Shown in pieces: positions 1-8,460 of a stretch of DNA of 64,000 nucleotides (position 1 is its first letter; every line of letters starts with the position of its first letter). The stretch comes from Burkholderia cepacia ATCC 25416 (GTDB lineage: Bacteria; Pseudomonadota; Gammaproteobacteria; Burkholderiales; Burkholderiaceae): assembly GCF_001411495.1 (NCBI RefSeq), contig NZ_CP012982.1, positions 2,170,001 to 2,234,000 of the forward strand, written 5' to 3'. A program made the translations under genes and the position numbers. The notes under the pieces are model-generated. The model saw only the letters and a program-made list of their open reading frames with translations, ran no database searches and was not told the origin of the DNA.

Positions 1-969
1 GGGCTCGCGGGCGGGCTGCTCGGGCTGATGGCGATTCGCGGCCTGATGGGTGTCGCGGAGGGCTCGTTCTGCCCGACGAGCTTTGCCGCGACTGCCGACG
101 CATCGCATCCGCGGCGGCGCGGGCTGAACCTCGGCCTGCAGCAAAGCGGCTTCGCGCTGTTCGGGCTCGCGCTGTCGCCGATCATCGCGACGCAGCTGCT
201 CGGTTTCGTGTCGTGGCGCTGGGTGTTTGCGCTCGTCGCCATTCCCGGCCTGATCCTCGGCGCGATCATGTTCTTCGTCATCCGCGAGCCGAAGGTCACG
301 CCGGCCGTCGCGTCGGAGCATGCACCGGCATCGCTCGGCCATGTGCTCAGGAGCCGCAACATTCTCGTGGCGATGGCCGCGCTGTGCTGCGCGATGACGG
401 GCGTATTCGTGCTCGGTGCGCTGCTGCCGCTGTACCTGACCGACTACCTGGCACTCGGCACGCAGAAGATGGGCCTCGTCGTGTCGGCGATCGGCTTCGG
501 CGGCTTTCTCGGGCAGTTCGGGTTGCCGGGCCTGTCCGACCTGGTCGGCCGCCGTCTCGCGAGCATCGTCGGTTTCGCGGGGACGGCCGTGATGCTCTAT
601 CTGTTCCGCGGCCTCGGCCCGCAGCCGTTCGCGTTGTTCGGAGTGCTGTTCGTCGCGTCGTTCTTCACGCTCGGCCTGGTGTCGCTGCTGTCCGGGCCGG
701 TGGCGACGGAGGCCGCGCCCGTCGGGCTCGTGTCGACGTCGATCGGCGTGGTGGTGGGCGTCGGCGAGATCTTCGGCGGCGGCATCGCGCCGGCGCTGGG
801 CGGCTATGTCGCCGCACACTTTGGCATCCAGAACATTCTGTGGCTGCCGATGTGTGCGGTCGTGCTGGGCATCCTGGTCAGCCTGCTGCTGAAGGAAACC
901 GCGCCGGCCGTGCTGCAGCGCCGCGTAGCCGTGCAGCCGGAACTGGCGGCCGGCGAGCAATCGCGGTAA
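1..969 (+). CDS. MFS transporter, C-terminal part (5' end outside window)
   Basis: The reading frame is open from the first base, so the gene starts upstream and only about 322 residues are present. The protein is a chain of hydrophobic helices with an Arg/Gly-rich cytoplasmic loop typical of the major facilitator superfamily; the segment around 'LSDLVGRR' (about residue 180 of the visible part) is the repeated MFS loop motif G-x-x-x-D-x-x-G-R-R seen at the start of the second six-helix half. It is an inner-membrane secondary transporter. It ends 157 bases before a LysR gene and the hydroquinone pathway genes on the same strand, so uptake of an aromatic compound or organic acid is a reasonable inference, but the substrate cannot be read from the sequence. 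Confidence 0.85.
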   Translation, partial: GLAGGLLGLMAIRGLMGVAEGSFCPTSFAATADASHPRRRGLNLGLQQSGFALFGLALSPIIATQLLGFVSWRWVFALVAIPGLILGAIMFFVIREPKVTPAVASEHAPASLGHVLRSRNILVAMAALCCAMTGVFVLGALLPLYLTDYLALGTQKMGLVVSAIGFGGFLGQFGLPGLSDLVGRRLASIVGFAGTAVMLYLFRGLGPQPFALFGVLFVASFFTLGLVSLLSGPVATEAAPVGLVSTSIGVVVGVGEIFGGGIAPALGGYVAAHFGIQNILWLPMCAVVLGILVSLLLKETAPAVLQRRVAVQPELAAGEQSR

Positions 970-1125
970 GGCCCGCGCGGGCAGGGCAAGGCAGGGCGGT
1001 GCATGCGGCGGGCGGCGCCGCCGGCGATTGACATCGATTGGGTGACACAGTGACGCCTCCCGCATGACACAGCCCGATATCCGCACGGGTAGACTGCCGG
1101 TTTCGCTGTCGAAAAAGGGCGCGGC

Positions 1126-2055
1126 ATGGACCGGTTTCTGAGCATCGAGGCATTCGTCAGGGTGGCGGAGGCGAGCAGCTTCGCCGAGGCGGCGCGGCAG
1201 CTCGGCGTGACCAGCTCGGTCGTGACGAACCGCATCCAGCAGCTCGAGAAGTTCGTCAACGCGCCGCTGTTCCATCGCAGCACCCGCCACGTGCGCCTGT
1301 CGGAAGTGGGCGAGGCGTTTTATCGCGAGTGCGCGGAGGTCGTGGGGCGCGTCAACGAACTGACGGACCAGATGCGCGAGCTGCGCGCCACGCCCACCGG
1401 GCGGCTGCGCATCCAGATGCTGCCCGGTTTCGCCCTCGATCATTTCGGCGCGCCGCTGATGGAATTCAACCGGCGCTACCCGGGCATCCAGATCGACGTC
1501 ATCGTCAACGACCGTGTGGTCGACCCCGTCGAAGAAGGGTTCGACATCGCGTTCCAGATCTTTCCGCCGATCTCCGAGTCGCTGATCGAACGGCGGCTGT
1601 TCACCGTCAGGCGCCTCTTTTGCGCGTCGCCCGCCTACCTCGCCGCGCATGGTGCGCCACAACATCCGCGCGACCTGCTGCAGCACACGACCGCGCTGTA
1701 TTCCGGCTACCCGTCGCGCAACCGCTGGACGATGACGCGCGGCGACGAGGTCGTCGAAATGGAGCTGCCGGGCATGATCCGCTCGAACTCCGTGCACCTG
1801 CTGCGCGAGTACGCGCTGACCGGCGGCGGCGTCGTCTGCCTGCCCACGCTCGTGGCGAGCGATGCGCTCGTCGCGGGCCGCCTGGTACCGATCCTGACCG
1901 ACTATCAGCTCGCGCCGCTGAGCTTTGCCGCCGTTTATCCCGCGACGCAGCGACAGGCGCTGAAGGTGAAGGCGCTGGTCGAATTCCTCGCGGACCATAT
2001 CGGCGACGAATCCCCGTGGGATCGTCCCCTCCTGGAGCGCGGCTGGGTGCGTTGA
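1126..2055 (+). CDS. LysR-family transcriptional regulator, likely of the hydroquinone cluster
   Basis: 309 residues, the usual LysR length. The N-terminus (MDRFLSIEAFVRVAEASSF, then AAARQLGVTSSVVTNRIQQL) is the winged helix-turn-helix of the family; the remainder is the two-lobed periplasmic-binding-like effector domain, with the DR-VDPVEEGFDIAFQI strand-loop typical of the CrgA/DsdC-type subgroup. The ATG at this position is preceded by a weak purine run. It lies 115 bases upstream of the dioxygenase small-subunit gene and points the same way, which suggests local control of the hydroquinone genes in response to an aromatic inducer; that role is inferred from position only. Confidence 0.85.
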   Translation: MDRFLSIEAFVRVAEASSFAEAARQLGVTSSVVTNRIQQLEKFVNAPLFHRSTRHVRLSEVGEAFYRECAEVVGRVNELTDQMRELRATPTGRLRIQMLPGFALDHFGAPLMEFNRRYPGIQIDVIVNDRVVDPVEEGFDIAFQIFPPISESLIERRLFTVRRLFCASPAYLAAHGAPQHPRDLLQHTTALYSGYPSRNRWTMTRGDEVVEMELPGMIRSNSVHLLREYALTGGGVVCLPTLVASDALVAGRLVPILTDYQLAPLSFAAVYPATQRQALKVKALVEFLADHIGDESPWDRPLLERGWVR

Positions 2056-2131
2056 ACCGCGCGGATTATTCGCGAAACGCAAATGCCGTAATCGCCGTCC
2101 GTTGCCTTGTTGCTGCTGTGCGTTGCCCCTA

Positions 2132-2159
2132 GAGTTGAATCCAACAAGCAGTTCAACTC
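2132..2159. promoter_or_regulatory. Inverted repeat in the dioxygenase leader
   Basis: Perfect 8-base arms GAGTTGAA and TTCAACTC separated by 12 bases end directly before the ribosome-binding site (GGAG at 2161) of the dioxygenase small-subunit gene. It could be a regulator-binding dyad or an RNA hairpin that occludes or spaces the ribosome-binding site. Seen directly; function inferred. Confidence 0.5.
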
Positions 2160-2170
2160 AGGAGACAGCA

Positions 2171-2665
2171 ATGACCGACACGGCATTCCACACCGTCTTT
2201 GGCTCGCTCGACCATTACCGGAAGGGCGAGATCGAAATCACCAGCGGCAGCGCCCGGCACTACGCGTTCTCGAACGTGTTCGAGGTCGCATCGAAATCGG
2301 CGCCGTATGAAAAGGTCGTCGCCGGCAAGAACCTCGAATACGTGATCGAAGTGCTGCGGACCGACGGCCAGTCGCCGTGGTTCGCGTGCCCGCACGACGA
2401 GTTCGTGATCCAGATGGACGGCGAAGTCCGGATCGACTTCATCAAGCTCGATTCGCCGCCGAAGTCGGGACGCGGCACCGTGAGCGCCGGCGCCCAGCCG
2501 GCCGGCCGCAAGATGGGGTATGTCGTGCTGCGCAAGGGCCATCAGGCGCTGCTGCCGGCCGGTTGTGCATACCGCTTCACCGCGAGCCGGCCGGGCGTCG
2601 CGCTGGTGCAGACCGTCCTTGGCGAGCTGTCCGTGGAGAAGTGGGCCGAAATCTGCCTGCACTGA
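2171..2665 (+). CDS. pnpC: Hydroquinone 1,2-dioxygenase, small subunit (PnpC/HapC type)
   Basis: 164 residues, the size of the small subunit of two-component hydroquinone dioxygenases. The N-terminus (MTDTAFHTVFGSLDHYRKG) and the single cupin-like fold (a Pro-Gly-rich beta barrel ending LPAGCAYRFTASRPG) fit PnpC of p-nitrophenol degraders and HapC of 4-hydroxyacetophenone degraders. The small subunit has no metal site of its own and supports the catalytic large subunit encoded 38 bases downstream. Together they cleave hydroquinone to 4-hydroxymuconic semialdehyde in the cytoplasm. The ATG has a good GGAG site seven bases upstream. The symbol is by family resemblance. Confidence 0.85.
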   Translation: MTDTAFHTVFGSLDHYRKGEIEITSGSARHYAFSNVFEVASKSAPYEKVVAGKNLEYVIEVLRTDGQSPWFACPHDEFVIQMDGEVRIDFIKLDSPPKSGRGTVSAGAQPAGRKMGYVVLRKGHQALLPAGCAYRFTASRPGVALVQTVLGELSVEKWAEICLH

Positions 2666-2703
2666 TTCGTCCGACCTCATTCGACATTCCCAGGAGACAC
2701 GTT

Positions 2704-3723
2704 ATGGCCACCCTCGACACCCTCGACCTTTCCACGGGCTTTGCCGCCGATCTGGTGCGATCGACCGAAGCCGATGCCGTCACCGGCTACCGCCGCTTCC
2801 AGCTCGGCGAATTCGCGTTCCAGCGCGACGAATACTTCGTGAAGATCAGCTGGCCCGCGAAAGGCCGGACCCGCACGCATGCGCTGCCGGCGGACGCGTT
2901 CCTGCGCGCGATGATGCGCGACGTGGCGTGGGGCTTCTTCTACGGCTGGGTGAATTTCGACCACGTGTTCGGCACGCGCAATCACTACGGCAAGGTGGAC
3001 GTGTATGCGGGCACGTTCAACGGCATCCTGAAGGATGCCGGCGTCGACTACACCGAGACCTTCGAAACGCCCACGATCATGGCGACCTTCAAGGCGATGC
3101 TGCACGACTGGACGAACGAAGGCTTCGATCCGTTCGCGGCGCCCGAGGAAACGGGCACGGCGTTCGGGCGCAAGCACGGCGACAACGGCGCGGCGATCGA
3201 GCGCACGCGCATCGCGACGCGCCGCATGCCGGGCCTCGAGGGCGACTCGCCGCTGCGCGACGACCTGCCGGTCAACCGCGCGTTCCTCGACGTCGCGCAG
3301 GACGAACCGGAAGTGCATGTCGAGCCGGGCTTCGAAGGCGAACTGCACGCGTTCAACCTGTTCAAGTACCTGTCGCGCTCGGACGTCACGTGGAATCCGT
3401 CGGTCACGTCGGTCTGCGGGCGCAGCCTGTTCTGCCCGACCACCGAGGAATTCATCCTGCCGGTGTTCCATGGCAACGACCGCGTCGAATGGTTCCTGCA
3501 ACTGTCCGACGAAATCGTGTGGGACATCGGCGACAAAAACACCGGCGCACCGCGCGCACGCGTCACGATGCGCGCCGGCGACATCTGCGCGATGCCCGCC
3601 GACATCCGGCATCAAGGCTATTCGACGAAGCGGTCGATGCTGCTCGTCTGGGAAAACGCGACGCCGGACCTGCCGCAACGCTACGAGAGCGGCGAGCTCG
3701 CGCCGTATCCGATCGCGTTCTGA
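2704..3723 (+). CDS. pnpD: Hydroquinone 1,2-dioxygenase, large catalytic subunit (PnpD/HapD type)
   Basis: 339 residues. The protein carries the metal site of the family: His256, Asn258 and Glu262 within PVFHGNDRVEWF, and His303 in ADIRHQGY. These positions coincide with the iron ligands I recall for PnpD of the PnpCD structure, so the enzyme should be active. It opens hydroquinone with O2 and Fe(II) to 4-hydroxymuconic semialdehyde. An AGGAG site precedes the ATG. The gene follows its small-subunit partner and is followed 44 bases later by the semialdehyde dehydrogenase, so the four genes form one catabolic operon. Confidence 0.9.
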   Translation: MATLDTLDLSTGFAADLVRSTEADAVTGYRRFQLGEFAFQRDEYFVKISWPAKGRTRTHALPADAFLRAMMRDVAWGFFYGWVNFDHVFGTRNHYGKVDVYAGTFNGILKDAGVDYTETFETPTIMATFKAMLHDWTNEGFDPFAAPEETGTAFGRKHGDNGAAIERTRIATRRMPGLEGDSPLRDDLPVNRAFLDVAQDEPEVHVEPGFEGELHAFNLFKYLSRSDVTWNPSVTSVCGRSLFCPTTEEFILPVFHGNDRVEWFLQLSDEIVWDIGDKNTGAPRARVTMRAGDICAMPADIRHQGYSTKRSMLLVWENATPDLPQRYESGELAPYPIAF

Positions 3724-3767
3724 GCAACGCAGCCGCTTCCGCTTCAGCCCTGTACCGAGGACGATTC

Positions 3768-5234
3768 ATGCAAACCCAACTCTTCATCGACGGGCGTTTC
3801 GTTGACGCCGTCGACCGCGGCACGATCGACGTGCTGAACCCGCACGACGGCTCCGTCATCACGAAGATCGCGGCAGCCGACGCGGCGGATGTCGATCTCG
3901 CCGTCGAAGCCGCCGCGCGCGCGTTTCCCAAATGGTCGGCCCTGCCGGCCGCCGAACGCGGCCGGTTGCTGCTGCGCCTCGCCGACGCAATCGAGGCCAA
4001 CGCCGACGAACTGGCGCGGCTCGAATCGCTGGACACCGGCCACCCGATCCGCGATTCGCGTGCGCTCGACGTGCCGCGCACGGCGGCCTGCTTCCGCTAC
4101 TTCGGCGGCATGGCCGACAAGCTGCAAGGCTCGGTGATTCCGGTCGAAACCGGCTTCCTGAACTACGTGCAGCGCGCGCCGATCGGCGTGGTCGGCCAGA
4201 TCGTGCCGTGGAATTTTCCGCTGATGTTCACGAGCTGGAAGATGGGCCCGGCTCTCGCCGCCGGCAACACCGTCGTGCTCAAGCCGTCGGAAATCACGCC
4301 GCTGTCGACGTTGCGCATCGTCGAGCTGATGGCCGAGGTCGGGTTCCCCGCCGGTGTCGTCAATATCGTCCCCGGCTACGGGCATACGGCCGGCCAGCGG
4401 CTCGCCGAACATCCGGGGGTCGGCAAGATCGCGTTCACGGGGTCGACGGCCACCGGCCGCCGGATCGTCGAAGCGTCGCAGGGCAACCTGAAGCGCGTGC
4501 AGCTCGAACTGGGCGGCAAGGGCGCCAACCTCGTCTTCGACGATGCCGACCTCGACGCGGCCATCAACGGCGCCGCATGGGCGATTTTCCACAACCAGGG
4601 GCAGGCGTGCATCGCCGGTTCGCGTCTCGTGCTGCACGAACGCATCGCGGATGAATTCCTCGAGCGATTCGTCGCGCTCGCGTCGTCGATCCGCATCGGC
4701 AACCCGCTCGACGCCGATACCGAGATGGGGCCGCTGACCTCGAAGCAGCACCTCGATCGCGTGCTGTCGTACGTCGACGTCGCGCGCGAGCAGGGCGGTC
4801 GCGTGCTCACCGGCGGCAGCGCGCCGCAGGACCCGGCGCTCGCCGGCGGCTACTACGTGCGCCCGACGGTCATCGAAGCGAGGAGCGCGGCCGATCGCGT
4901 CGCGCAGGAGGAAGTGTTCGGCCCGTTCGTCACGGTGCTGCGCTTCGGCAGCGACGACGAAGCGCTGGCCATCGCCAACGCGACGGAATACGGGCTGGGC
5001 AGCGGCCTCTGGACGAAGGACCTCTCGCGCGCGCACCGGATGGCATCGCGGATCAACGCAGGCATGTGCTGGATCAACTGCTACAAGCGCGTCAACCCGG
5101 GCAGCCCGTTCGGCGGCGTCGGCAAGTCGGGTTATGGCCGCGAGATGGGCTTCGAGGCCATGCACGACTACACGGAAGCGCGATCGGTGTGGGTCAACGT
5201 CGACGGCAACGTGCCGCCGCACTTCAAGCGCTGA
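3768..5234 (+). CDS. pnpE: Aldehyde dehydrogenase, probable 4-hydroxymuconic semialdehyde dehydrogenase
   Basis: 488 residues, normal for the NAD(P)-dependent aldehyde dehydrogenase superfamily. It has the cofactor-binding PWNFPLMF segment, the catalytic glutamate in LELGGKGANLVF (Glu247), the catalytic cysteine in NQGQACIAGSR (Cys281) and the C-terminal EEVFGPFVTV strand. Its place between the hydroquinone dioxygenase and maleylacetate reductase genes identifies the substrate as 4-hydroxymuconic semialdehyde, oxidised to maleylacetate (PnpE/HapH role). The start is the ATG after an AGGA-type site, where homology to the family begins. Nothing looks damaged. Confidence 0.85.
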   Translation: MQTQLFIDGRFVDAVDRGTIDVLNPHDGSVITKIAAADAADVDLAVEAAARAFPKWSALPAAERGRLLLRLADAIEANADELARLESLDTGHPIRDSRALDVPRTAACFRYFGGMADKLQGSVIPVETGFLNYVQRAPIGVVGQIVPWNFPLMFTSWKMGPALAAGNTVVLKPSEITPLSTLRIVELMAEVGFPAGVVNIVPGYGHTAGQRLAEHPGVGKIAFTGSTATGRRIVEASQGNLKRVQLELGGKGANLVFDDADLDAAINGAAWAIFHNQGQACIAGSRLVLHERIADEFLERFVALASSIRIGNPLDADTEMGPLTSKQHLDRVLSYVDVAREQGGRVLTGGSAPQDPALAGGYYVRPTVIEARSAADRVAQEEVFGPFVTVLRFGSDDEALAIANATEYGLGSGLWTKDLSRAHRMASRINAGMCWINCYKRVNPGSPFGGVGKSGYGREMGFEAMHDYTEARSVWVNVDGNVPPHFKR

Positions 5235-5242
5235 GGTTTTCC

Positions 5243-6310
5243 ATGGATCGCTTCGTCTATCAGGGCACGCCTTCCCGCGTGGTGTTCGAATGGGGTGCAC
5301 TCGCGAGGCTGCCGGACGAGCTGTCGACGCTCGGTGCCCGCCGCGCGCTTGTCTTGTCCACGCCCGAGCAGCGGCCGCTCGCCGAGCGCGTGGAGGCGAT
5401 CCTGGGCGAGCGTGCGGCCGGCATCTGTGCGCAGGCGGTCATGCACGTGCCGGTCGAGGTCGCGCATGCCGCCCGCGAGATGGCCGGCGAGCTGGACGCG
5501 GACTGCTGCGTCGCGATCGGCGGCGGCTCGACGATCGGGCTCGGCAAGGCCATTGCGCTCGAGTCGGTGTTGCCGATCCTGGCCGTGCCGACGACGTACG
5601 CCGGTTCGGAAATGACGCCGATCTTCGGGCTCACGGAAGGCCGGCTGAAGCGCACCGGGCGCGACGCGCGCGTGCTGCCGCGTACGGTGCTCTACGACCC
5701 GTCGCTGACGGTGTCGCTGCCGCCGGACATTTCCGCGGCGTCGGGCATCAATGCGATGGCGCACGCCGTCGAGGCGCTCTATGCGGAAGACGCGAACCCG
5801 GTGATCAGCCTGATGGCGGAAGAGTCGATCCGCGCGCTCGGTGACGCGTTGCCCGTGATCGTGCGCGATCCGGAACATCGCGCGATGCGCAGCCGCGCGT
5901 TGTACGGCGCGTGGCTCGCCGGAACCTGCCTGGGCGCCGTCGGCATGGCGCTGCACCACAAGCTGTGCCACACGCTCGGCGGCACCTTCAACCTGCCGCA
6001 CGCGCAGACGCACGCGGCGATGCTGCCGCATACCGCGCACTACAACCATGCCGCCGCGCCCGATGCGCTGCGCCGCGTGGCGCGCGCATTGGGCGGGAAC
6101 GATGCAGCCGAAGCCGGCCCGCTGCTGTTCGCGCTGAATGCGCGGCTCGGCATCGCACCGGCGCTCGTCGACCTCGGGATGCCGGAGAGCGGTCTCGACG
6201 AAGCGGCCGACCTCGCCTGTCGCAATCCGTATGCGAACCCGCGGCCGATCGAACGCGCGGCGATTCGCGCGCTGCTTCAGCACGCATGGGAAGGACGCGC
6301 GCCGCGGTGA
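5243..6310 (+). CDS. pnpF: Maleylacetate reductase
   Basis: 355 residues, the family length for iron-type alcohol dehydrogenases specialised as maleylacetate reductases. It shows the nucleotide-binding GGGSTIGLGKA turn (about residues 92-102), VPTTYAGSEMTP, and the histidine cluster HHKLCHTLGGTF and LPHAQTHA that is conserved in this group. It reduces maleylacetate to 3-oxoadipate, delivering hydroquinone carbon to the beta-ketoadipate route. It begins eight bases after the dehydrogenase stop, which indicates tight co-expression. Later steps (CoA transfer, thiolysis) are not encoded nearby. Confidence 0.9.
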   Translation: MDRFVYQGTPSRVVFEWGALARLPDELSTLGARRALVLSTPEQRPLAERVEAILGERAAGICAQAVMHVPVEVAHAAREMAGELDADCCVAIGGGSTIGLGKAIALESVLPILAVPTTYAGSEMTPIFGLTEGRLKRTGRDARVLPRTVLYDPSLTVSLPPDISAASGINAMAHAVEALYAEDANPVISLMAEESIRALGDALPVIVRDPEHRAMRSRALYGAWLAGTCLGAVGMALHHKLCHTLGGTFNLPHAQTHAAMLPHTAHYNHAAAPDALRRVARALGGNDAAEAGPLLFALNARLGIAPALVDLGMPESGLDEAADLACRNPYANPRPIERAAIRALLQHAWEGRAPR

Positions 6311-6337
6311 GCGGCTCGTGCGTCAACGGAGACAGAC

Positions 6338-6475
6338 ATGAGCGATGACCACCATGACGGCGATGCCGGGGTGACCGGGCAGGTTGCCGCAGGCTTCGAC
6401 GGCACGCCAGGCGCGCGCCTGCGCGTGCGGTGCCTCGTACGGCCTCTTCGCGCGTTCGTCCTCGACCGGAGTTGA
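6338..6475 (+). CDS. Small ORF of 45 codons, possible relic
   Basis: An ATG with a GGAGAC ribosome-binding site ten bases upstream opens a 45-codon frame that starts MSDDHHDGDAGVTG and ends in an Arg-rich tail (LRVRCLVRPLRAFVLDRS). It fills the gap between maleylacetate reductase and the YciI-like gene. I recognise no family. The good initiation region with an unconvincing protein suggests either a short real peptide or the start of a former gene whose body is gone. Low confidence as a functional gene. Confidence 0.3.
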   Translation: MSDDHHDGDAGVTGQVAAGFDGTPGARLRVRCLVRPLRAFVLDRS

Positions 6476-6480
6476 TCGAC

Positions 6481-6792
6481 ATGGCGCGATTTTTTGCGGT
6501 GTTTGCGACGGACCAGCCGGGCATGCGCGACGTGCGCGACCGCATGCGGCCGATTCATCGAACCTACCTGCGCTCGGCCGACCAGCACGGCGTGGTCGTG
6601 CGGCTCGGCGGGCCGACGCTGGACCCGCACGGCGACGCGATGAACGGCACGCTGCTCGTCGTGGAGGCGGACGACATTCACGCGGTGATGCAGTTCGTCG
6701 GCAACGATCCGTACGTGAAGGAAGGGCTGTTTTCGCACGTCGAAGTGCGGCCGTGGGACTGGAGCCTCGGCAATCCCGAGCAGAGGGTGTGA
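6481..6792 (+). CDS. YciI-like (YCII-related) small protein
   Basis: 103 residues with a ferredoxin-like alpha-beta pattern. MARFFAVFATDQPGM is the usual first strand; HRTYLRSADQHG holds the conserved family histidine; the segment GPTLDPHGDAMNGTLLVVEADD followed by NDPYVKEGLF is characteristic of YciI-related proteins, some of which are dehalogenases or muconolactone-isomerase-like. The ATG at this position is preferred over an upstream in-frame GTG because homology starts here. It is three bases upstream of the Rieske gene, so the two are probably one unit. In this operon it may act on a ring-cleavage intermediate; that is inference. Confidence 0.75.
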   Translation: MARFFAVFATDQPGMRDVRDRMRPIHRTYLRSADQHGVVVRLGGPTLDPHGDAMNGTLLVVEADDIHAVMQFVGNDPYVKEGLFSHVEVRPWDWSLGNPEQRV

Positions 6793-6795
6793 GAC

Positions 6796-7131
6796 ATGGA
6801 AGCCCGACAACTCTGCCGTTTTTCCGATGTGCCCGACGGCGGCGCGCGGGTCGTCGACGAGGCCTGCATCGGACGTCCCGTGATCGTCGTGAGACGCGGC
6901 GGGCAGGTGTGGGCGTACGTGAATCGCTGCCCGCACTTCTCGGTGCCGCTCGATTTCGTCCCGGGCAGCGTTTCCTGTTACCGGTCGCAGGTGTTGATGT
7001 GCGCCCATCACAGCGCGCTGTTCCGGTTCGACGATGGCGTGTGTATCGACGGGCCTTGCTCGGGTTCGGCGCTGGAGGCCGTGACGGTCGAGGTGGATTC
7101 CACCGCGTGGATCGTCCATCTGGGCGCTTGA
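6796..7131 (+). CDS. Rieske [2Fe-2S] ferredoxin-like protein
   Basis: 111 residues forming a single Rieske domain. The cluster ligands are Cys45-x-His47 (NRCPHF) and Cys69-x-x-His72 (MCAHHS), the two-Cys two-His signature of Rieske ferredoxins. A soluble cytoplasmic electron carrier of this size commonly feeds an oxygenase or helps keep a ring-cleavage dioxygenase reduced. There is no oxygenase or ferredoxin reductase gene in this cluster, so its partner is either the hydroquinone dioxygenase or something encoded elsewhere. It ends the catabolic run before the porin. Confidence 0.85.
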   Translation: MEARQLCRFSDVPDGGARVVDEACIGRPVIVVRRGGQVWAYVNRCPHFSVPLDFVPGSVSCYRSQVLMCAHHSALFRFDDGVCIDGPCSGSALEAVTVEVDSTAWIVHLGA

Positions 7132-7326
7132 TTCGGGCGCTTCGACGAGTACGAGCGGGGCGGGTCGATGCGGCGGTCATCGAATTGATCAATCAGTCGA
7201 GCTAATCATGGTTCAGGCGTTGTTCGATTCCGCCTGAATGAACGCAATTTCCTTTGAAGCACCGAGCGAGCACCTGCCACGTAGCGGGTGGCGGCCTCGC
7301 ATTTTCATAAAAAAGACGGAGACGAC

Positions 7327-8415
7327 ATGAAACTCAGGTTTGGAGCAGTGGTGATGCTTGCCGTGGCGCACGGCGTATGGGCACAGAGCAGCGTGACGAT
7401 GTTCGGTCTGATCGATGCAGGCATTTCTTATGTCAGCAACGAGGGCGGCGGGAAGAACGTCAAGTTCGACGACGGCATATTCGCGCCCAATCTCTTCGGC
7501 TTTCGCGGGACTGAAGACCTCGGTGGCGGGTATCGCGCGACGTTCGCGCTCGTGAACCAGTTCTCGATGGCGAACGGCAGCATCGTCGGGACGGGGATTT
7601 TCGGCCGCAACGCGTATATGGGCCTCGAAAGCAACCGGTTCGGCCGCATCACGCTGGGCAACCAGTACGACTTCATGGTGGATTCGCTCTTTTCGAAGGG
7701 CAATGCGATCGCGCGGGACATCTCGGGGCTGTACGGCTTTCGCAACGGCCCGTTCCAGCGTCTCGCGCTGCCGGGCAATCCGACCGGTGCGTTCGATTGG
7801 GATCGCACGGCAGGCAGCAAGCCAATCGCGAATTCCGTCAAGTACAGTTCGCCGACGGTCGCGGGTTTTTCCGGCGGCGTGATGTACGCGTTCGGCGGGG
7901 TGGCCGGCTCGGTCGGCGCGGACAATGCGGTCAGCGCCGGGGTGAACTACGAGGTGGGGGCGTTCGGGGTCGGTGCGGCCTACACGAACGAGAAGTACGG
8001 TCCCGCGCCCGGCGTGCCGTCCACCAGCGTGCGCAACTGGGGTGTCGGGATGCATTACGACTTCGGTGCCGTGACCGCGAGTGCGCTGGTGACGACCGTG
8101 CACAACGCGTTCAACGATGCCGGCGTGTGGATGGCGGAGACCGGCGGGCTGTGGCACATCAGGCCGGATGTCGTGCTGGGCGCGAAGTACATGTACATGA
8201 AGGGCAACGAAGCGGTGAACGACAACCACGCGCATCAGGTCAGTGTGGCGCTTCAGTACCTGTTTTCGAAGCGGACGATGGTTTATGTGTCGGCCGACTA
8301 CCAACGCGCGAACAGCGGCGCGAATGCGCAGGTCAATGGCGTGCTGGATCCGAACGGGGCTTCAGGTTCGGCGAACCAGACAGTGGCGCGGGTGGGGCTG
8401 CATACGGTGTTTTGA
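7327..8415 (+). CDS. Outer-membrane porin, Burkholderia OmpC/Gram-negative porin type
   Basis: 362 residues. The first 19 (MKLRFGAVVMLAVAHGVWA) form a signal peptide; the mature protein starts QSSVTMFGLIDAGI, the typical first strand of general trimeric porins of beta-proteobacteria, and ends GLHTVF with the terminal aromatic residue needed for outer-membrane assembly. FGFRGTEDLGGGYRATFAL and NAYMGL are family hallmarks. The ATG is preceded by GGAGACGAC. Position after the hydroquinone cluster suggests it serves aromatic uptake, but general porins are common in many contexts. Confidence 0.9.
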   Translation: MKLRFGAVVMLAVAHGVWAQSSVTMFGLIDAGISYVSNEGGGKNVKFDDGIFAPNLFGFRGTEDLGGGYRATFALVNQFSMANGSIVGTGIFGRNAYMGLESNRFGRITLGNQYDFMVDSLFSKGNAIARDISGLYGFRNGPFQRLALPGNPTGAFDWDRTAGSKPIANSVKYSSPTVAGFSGGVMYAFGGVAGSVGADNAVSAGVNYEVGAFGVGAAYTNEKYGPAPGVPSTSVRNWGVGMHYDFGAVTASALVTTVHNAFNDAGVWMAETGGLWHIRPDVVLGAKYMYMKGNEAVNDNHAHQVSVALQYLFSKRTMVYVSADYQRANSGANAQVNGVLDPNGASGSANQTVARVGLHTVF

Positions 8416-8460
8416 CGGGGCGGCGGGCGGATCCGGGGCCAAGGTCGGCCCGCCAACGGA

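Noticed and set aside
3744..5300. Long antisense frame (518 codons) opposite the aldehyde dehydrogenase
   Set aside because: Arg/Ala/Asp-rich mirror of a GC-rich gene; a codon-bias artefact, as are similar long antisense frames opposite glmS and the TonB receptors.
8422..8454. Terminator between porin and glutathione transferase
   Set aside because: Seven-base stem with a 19-base loop and no T-run; too weak to list.
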